This document shows, piece after piece, positions 59,956-64,000 of a stretch of 64,000 nt of DNA (its first letter is position 1; every line of letters starts with the position of its first letter). The stretch covers positions 1 to 64,000 of the forward strand of contig JABLUY010000024.1 of the NCBI GenBank assembly GCA_013306675.1, in the 5' to 3' direction. The stretch is from Thraustochytrium sp. TN22 (lineage: Eukaryota; Sar; Bigyra; Thraustochytrida; Thraustochytriidae). The position numbers and the translations under genes were made by a program. The notes beneath the pieces were generated by a model. The model had not been told where the DNA came from and searched no databases. It was given only the letters and a program-made list of their open reading frames with translations.

Positions 59956-60531
59956 ATGGCGTCCGGCTTCGGCTTCAAGACGCCCCAGGGCAGGTGCCAC
60001 GGCTTCTACATCGACCTGGCCGAGTGCATGGTGCGTCGCATGGCGTCGTGAGGCCGACGGGAAGGGGCCATGGACGGCGTGGCGTGGCGTGGCGCGGGCG
60101 GCCAGCGCGCGCGGGCGGCCTGCGGCCGCTCGTGCGCTCGCCGCGGCGCCCGGCGCTGGCGCGGGGGGCCGCGAGCAGGTCGTGGCAGGCCCCGCGCGCG
60201 GGGAACCGCCCGCGACGGTGCTGCGGCCCGAGCCTTCTTCTTCTTTCGCGCGAGAAGACTAACGAGTTGAACGTGTTGGCGTCGCAGCGCGAGGCCGAGC
60301 GCCCGGCCGACTGCCAGCCGCTCCGCGAGGACTACTTCGAGTGCCTGCACCACCGCAAGGAGGTACGTGCGCTGCCCTGCTGATATCTTGACTGGAGCTT
60401 TTGACTGACGGATGGCATGCGCAACTCGTGTCGCAAAGTTCACCCGCCGGCAGGCCATTGTGGACGAGCTGCGCAAGAAGGGCGGCAAGATCCCGGAGCC
60501 TGAGCAACCCAAGCCGGCAGAAGACGCGTGA
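59956..60531 (+). CDS. NDUFS5: Complex I subunit NDUFS5 (twin CX9C), three exons
   Basis: Exons 59956-60030, 60288-60362 and 60454-60531 join in phase 0 to give 75 residues. The product starts MASGFGFKTPQGRCHGFYID, close to the plant protein's MASGWGLTGNKGRCYDF. Exon 1 holds CHGFYIDLAEC and exon 2 holds CQPLREDYFEC followed by LHHRKE, the twin CX9C CHCH pattern. Exon 3 encodes a Lys/Pro tail. Intron 1 (257 nt) begins GTGCGT and has GACTAAC 24-30 nt before its CAG; intron 2 (91 nt) begins GTACGT and ends CAG. NDUFS5 is an intermembrane-space accessory subunit of respiratory complex I, imported and oxidised by Mia40. Too short to be found without splicing. Confidence 0.92.
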
Positions 60532-60780
60532 TGCGGCGCTCTCTCTCTCTGCCCCTCCTCCCTCCCTCTCCTTTTTTTTTTAGCACAACCAACACTTTGA
60601 CGGGTAATCAGAAGCTGTGACACAACCACTAACAACCAGACCGATCCCTCCTTCGCTCTCTAAAAAGGTACTACTGGCTCGCGCGCCTTTACGTGCGCGT
60701 ACGTGTACGTGTGCTTGTGCTTGTCACGCGCATCATCACCCTGCTCACTCGGCGTGGGAGCCGCGCGATCGCTCCTCGTT

Positions 60781-62133
60781 CTATGCGGCCGCAACCTCGG
60801 CCTCGTCTTCCTCGCGCAGCTCGCGCAGACGATTCAGCGTGAGCTCGTTGGTCGCCTCGCCGGGCCACGGCGGGCAGTTGGTCAGGGGCCGCTGGCGCTC
60901 GCCCGGCTTGTCGGAGCCGATGCGCTCGCCGACGCGAACGACTTGGCCGGGCTGCACGCCAAAGGAAAAGTCCTTGGATGTCTCGAAGACGAGCACGATG
61001 GTAGAGCCCATATCGAAGGAGCCGACGGGCTGGCCGCGCACCGCCTGCACCGGCTCCGCGTAGGCGCGCTCCGAGACGGCGCGCGTATAGCGCTGGTAGG
61101 GGAAGCGCGACTCGCGGTTCGTGCGCACATCCTCATCGAAGCAGATATCGATGGAGCCCACGTTGAGAGCGCCCACGGCGCCGAAGCTGAAAAAGCCGCC
61201 CTCCCACTCGCCGTTGAGCACGACGCGCTCGTTACGGCAATACAGGTCCTCGATGCGGCGGGCCGCCCACGGGCGCACCGGCAGCAGCCGGCCGGGGAAG
61301 TGGCGGCGCTGGTCGATGGTCCAGTTCACGGGTGAGTGGAAGTGGTGGTAGTCGCCCGGCGCCAGGTACAGCACGATGGTCTGCAGCTTACGGCCCGGCC
61401 CCGAGGTCTCGGCGTCCAGGCCAGCCGGGTACTTGCCGACGAAGTCCTCCAGCTTGTACGTGACGCCCTTGACCTGCTCCAGGAGCACGCCGGAGGCGTC
61501 GCCCAGGTCTGCGCTTCCCACGTGGAGCACTTTGGCGTCGACCGGGCTCACCACGACGCCGGGGGAGTCGGCGTCCACGCGACGCGTGCCGTTCTTGAGC
61601 GGCCGCCGGAAGAAAGCCGACAGGCTCGGGTACGCGTTGTACGGCTTGCCCATCTCGTGCTGCTTGCAGCTGTATACCAGGCCCCATCCGCGGTATACAA
61701 GCTCCCGCATCCAGCCGAACGGCAGGTCCACGTGAGCCACCACGCCCCACACGTGCGAGAGCCACCTGTACGGCGGGCCGTAGTTCAAGAAGCCCAGCGC
61801 CACCTCGTTCCACACCACCGAAAACTCCGGCAGCCAGCTCGGCAGCGGCGGCGCGGGCGCCACCTCCTCGCCCACCAGCCCGCGCGACCGCGTGCGCGGC
61901 AACTGCGCCTGCTGCTCCTTGTACAGCCTGCGCGCCTGCAGAGCGCCCAGGCACACGAAGCCCAGCGTCACCGGCAGCCGGTACCGCCTCCACTCCGCCC
62001 AGATGCCGCCGCCGCTCTCCTCCTTGGCCTTGTCGCCCGCCTTGCTGGCCAGCCCGCGCGCGCGCACGCGCGCCGGCGTCAGCCTCGTCCCGAAGCGCGC
62101 TCCATGCTGCGCCACGCGCCTCAGCGCCAGCAT
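60781..62133 (-). CDS. PSD1: Phosphatidylserine decarboxylase, mitochondrial
   Basis: 450 residues from the ATG at 62133 (MLALRRVAQHGARFGTRLTP). The N-terminus is basic and hydroxylated, fitting mitochondrial import, followed by one hydrophobic segment (LPVTLGFVCLGALQA). Catalytic-domain marks: YPSLSAFFRRPLKNGTR, VVSPVDAKVLHVG, LYLAPGDYHHFHSPVNW, HFPGRLLPV and the self-cleavage site FDMGSTIVLVFE near the C-terminus. Cleavage before the Ser of the GST motif forms the pyruvoyl group that decarboxylates phosphatidylserine to phosphatidylethanolamine. The usual motif is LGST; here it is MGST, with the essential Gly and Ser kept. A GGCGC-type block lies about 60 bp upstream on the coding strand. 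Confidence 0.95.
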   Translation of the reverse strand: MLALRRVAQHGARFGTRLTPARVRARGLASKAGDKAKEESGGGIWAEWRRYRLPVTLGFVCLGALQARRLYKEQQAQLPRTRSRGLVGEEVAPAPPLPSWLPEFSVVWNEVALGFLNYGPPYRWLSHVWGVVAHVDLPFGWMRELVYRGWGLVYSCKQHEMGKPYNAYPSLSAFFRRPLKNGTRRVDADSPGVVVSPVDAKVLHVGSADLGDASGVLLEQVKGVTYKLEDFVGKYPAGLDAETSGPGRKLQTIVLYLAPGDYHHFHSPVNWTIDQRRHFPGRLLPVRPWAARRIEDLYCRNERVVLNGEWEGGFFSFGAVGALNVGSIDICFDEDVRTNRESRFPYQRYTRAVSERAYAEPVQAVRGQPVGSFDMGSTIVLVFETSKDFSFGVQPGQVVRVGERIGSDKPGERQRPLTNCPPWPGEATNELTLNRLRELREEDEAEVAAA

Positions 62134-62615
62134 CCTGCCGCGCCGCTGCCCGCTCCGCACTGCAGCGCCGAGCCTCCGTCGCCGCGCGCCCGCGCCGCGC
62201 CGCGCCCCGCTGCGCGCCGCCGCACCCGCAGCCGCGCTGCACCGTGAAGATACTCTGCCTGCCCCGTTGACCAGGCCGCTAGGCCTAGCAGGCTGTCCGT
62301 CCTAAGACTGGCGGACGCTCTAATAGAGGGGTCGCCTCACTTCTGATTCTAAAATCGACGGCGAACGGAATGCGCGAAGTGATGCTTGGAATCGACTGAG
62401 CATGCATAGAAATGTATCCCCATTAGGTTTGATTGCTGTGATTCGCTTGCGAATGGTCAATTTGATTTGTGTCTAGTATTTGATAGCAGCTATATGGGGG
62501 TAGAGGGGTGTGTACGGGGACACCTCGAGGACCCCTGCACGGGGGACCCGCGCACTGGACCCGCGCAGGCACGCGGCCGCGGGCGTCTTGAAGCGTCTTG
62601 AAGACCTCTTGGACG
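62134..62615. other. Intergenic interval
   Basis: 482 bp between the PS decarboxylase start and the 3' end of the right-edge gene. The first 90 bp hold the GGCGC-type block (about 62188-62215). The rest is AT-richer and shows no gene. Confidence 0.5.
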
Positions 62616-64000
62616 CTAGATAGAGGCCCTTGGTGAGTCCTGCGACTCCGGTGACGAGCACGGGGACTCGATGATGGCGCTCCGATGATGACAGGCCCTG
62701 GGCTTGCGTAGGGCTCGCGGCCTTGACGTCTCGGCGGCATCCTGTGCAAGTGCGCTGGCCGAGTCAGAGCTGTCCGGGCCAAAGCTGTCCGAGTCTGCAC
62801 GATTCGAATCTGGTGCCGGCAACGACCCCAGCTTGGCCTTGTTGTTGCTTCGCCAGTTCGACACGAACCGAAGGAGCTTCTCCTTGCTCGGCGCATCAGC
62901 CGGCAGCTCCTTAGCCCCCGGGTCGGTTGCCGAGGCTGTGCCGAAGTGCTCGACCATCGCATCCCAGACCACGGCGGGCGTAGCCTCTCCGTCCGCCATC
63001 ATCATCTTGACGGCGAAGTCTTTGAAAACGCCCTTCACCTGCGAAGCGCCGCGTCTGGCATTCTGTGCAAGTTCGCTGGCCGAGTCAGAGCTGTCCGGGC
63101 CAAAGCTGTCCGAGTCTGCACGATTCGAATCTGGTGCCGGCAACGGCCCCAGCTTGGCCTTGTTGTTGCTTCGCCAGTTCGACACGAACCGAAGGAGCTT
63201 CTCCTTGCTCGGCGCATCAGCCGGCAGCTCCTTAGCCCCCGGGTCGGTTGCGGAGGCTGTGCCGAAGTGCCCGACCATCGCATCCCAGACCACGGCGGGC
63301 GTAGCCGCTCCGTCCGCCATCATCATCCTGACGGCGAAGTCTTTGAAAACGCCCTTCACCTGCGAAGCGCCGCAACCACGGGTTCCAGGCAGAGCGCCCA
63401 GGCGATTCTTGTTACTCTTCTTGGCCATCTGGAATCTCGTCCTGAAAACAGACAAGATGTCCGGGACGAGCGCAAGCGCCGTTCCCTGAAAGTGCTCCGT
63501 GGCCTTCGCGAGCGCCTCGCTGGGCATGCAGTCCATGTCTTGCCTGAGCAGGTCCTCGATGAAGTCGATGTATTCGCTTGGGAAGACGTCCTTTAGCTCC
63601 CGCGCCCGAGCGACGTAGTCAGGCGCCGGAAGACCCTTCTCACGCGCGGTGTTGCGCCAGCCGAGGAACCTGTTGATCTCTCCCTTGACGTCCTTCTCCG
63701 AGAGCATGTTCATGTCGTGCGGAAAGCTCGTGCGGAGGCGCTCCAGCATCGTCGGGGCGGAGACTTTAATCCCGGTCCCCTGTTCCGCAGCAAACATCTG
63801 TGCAAGAGCGACTCGGTAGTGGCCAGCAAGCGTCGAACCGGTGCGATAGCCCACCTTGGGCCGCCGCGCAAAGCCTGGAGCTTCGAAGGAAGCGCTCGCA
63901 TCGAAGTTAGCTGCGTCTTCATACTCGCGCATTTCGCCGTTGCCGTCACGGATCTCAATGCCAGCTTTGTTCAGTACCGCCTCCACGTTTCTAACGGCGA
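62616..64000 (-). CDS. Partial gene for a repeat protein of unknown family, open at the right edge
   Basis: The minus-strand frame is open to the window edge, so the 5' end is outside; at least 460 residues are visible. It is built of repeated modules of the form VKxVFxDF...P...HFGTA...KEKLLRFVSNWRSNNKAKLG, ending LPAPD. Two modules are almost identical (107 residues each, from the 321-bp DNA repeat). Two earlier ones are diverged: LKDVFPSEYIDFIEDLLRQD with HFQGTA, and the EINRFLGWRNTAREKG to LPAPD segment. Linkers between the last modules are Asp/Ser-rich (DSFGPDSSDSAS). There is no signal, membrane segment or known domain. I do not recognise the family. Confidence 0.7.
   Translation of the reverse strand, partial: AVRNVEAVLNKAGIEIRDGNGEMREYEDAANFDASASFEAPGFARRPKVGYRTGSTLAGHYRVALAQMFAAEQGTGIKVSAPTMLERLRTSFPHDMNMLSEKDVKGEINRFLGWRNTAREKGLPAPDYVARARELKDVFPSEYIDFIEDLLRQDMDCMPSEALAKATEHFQGTALALVPDILSVFRTRFQMAKKSNKNRLGALPGTRGCGASQVKGVFKDFAVRMMMADGAATPAVVWDAMVGHFGTASATDPGAKELPADAPSKEKLLRFVSNWRSNNKAKLGPLPAPDSNRADSDSFGPDSSDSASELAQNARRGASQVKGVFKDFAVKMMMADGEATPAVVWDAMVEHFGTASATDPGAKELPADAPSKEKLLRFVSNWRSNNKAKLGSLPAPDSNRADSDSFGPDSSDSASALAQDAAETSRPRALRKPRACHHRSAIIESPCSSPESQDSPRASI
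62735..63376 (-). repeat. Two 321-bp tandem copies inside the right-edge gene
   Basis: Copy A is about 62735-63055 and copy B about 63056-63376. They differ at only a few positions across 321 bp and keep frame (107 codons each), indicating recent duplication or gene conversion. Confidence 0.92.

Noticed and set aside
62616-64000. Reading the right-edge repeat gene as part of a mobile element
   Set aside because: No transposase, integrase, polymerase or terminal repeat is visible in the window; only the internal 321-bp tandem repeat is seen.

Overview
The window is nuclear DNA of a GC-rich, gene-dense, intron-poor unicellular eukaryote. The evidence is eukaryote-only genes (transportin, Tousled-like kinase, CK2 beta, kinesin, EMC1, eEFSec, NDUFS5), GT-AG introns with a CTAAC branch point, long simple repeats between genes and no operons. 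Only three introns, in two genes, are evident. A plant-like NDUFS5, a fused mitochondrial transhydrogenase, a plant/bacterial-type glutamate decarboxylase, a gametolysin-type M11 protease and a basal-body-like coiled-coil protein would suit a flagellated stramenopile such as a thraustochytrid, or another GC-rich protist. This placement is inference and no species is claimed.

Layout. 0-12.7 kb: VPS9-domain protein (+), transportin (-), SANT-like protein with one intron (+), coiled-coil membrane protein (-), long coiled-coil SCLT1-like protein (+), PrpF-type isomerase (+). 13-25 kb: Tousled-like kinase (-), CK2 beta (-), VPS9-RCC1 fusion (-), SPRK-repeat protein (+). 25-35.7 kb: D-aminoacyl-tRNA deacylase with an added helical tail (+), F-box-kinesin fusion (-), PDZ-PH protein (-), eEFSec (+), RMDN1-like TPR protein (-), glutamate decarboxylase (-). 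35.7-39 kb: a gene-poor, repeat-rich interval holding a nested inverted-repeat structure, a diverged 0.25 kb duplication and minisatellites. 39-48 kb: transhydrogenase (+), EMC1 (-), small polytopic membrane protein (-). 48-64 kb: SH3-GYF-GYF-Tubby protein (+), DUF218 protein (-), an M11 protease with a decayed tandem copy (-), PDZ-RING/IBR-like protein with a frame break (+), three-exon NDUFS5 (+), phosphatidylserine decarboxylase (-), and an unrecognised repeat protein running off the right edge (-).

Shared themes are membrane traffic (two VPS9 proteins, a Tubby protein with NPF/DPF motifs, EMC1), mitochondrial metabolism (transhydrogenase, NDUFS5, PS decarboxylase, RMDN1-like, possibly PrpF) and translation quality or recoding (DTD, eEFSec). 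The most unusual proteins are the SH3-GYF-GYF-Tubby adaptor, the F-box kinesin, the VPS9-RCC1 fusion, the DTD with a PYM/eIF2A-like tail and the right-edge repeat protein. Intergenic DNA carries two recurring motifs: a GGCGC pentanucleotide run on the coding strand upstream of several genes, and short CTAGCTAG runs.
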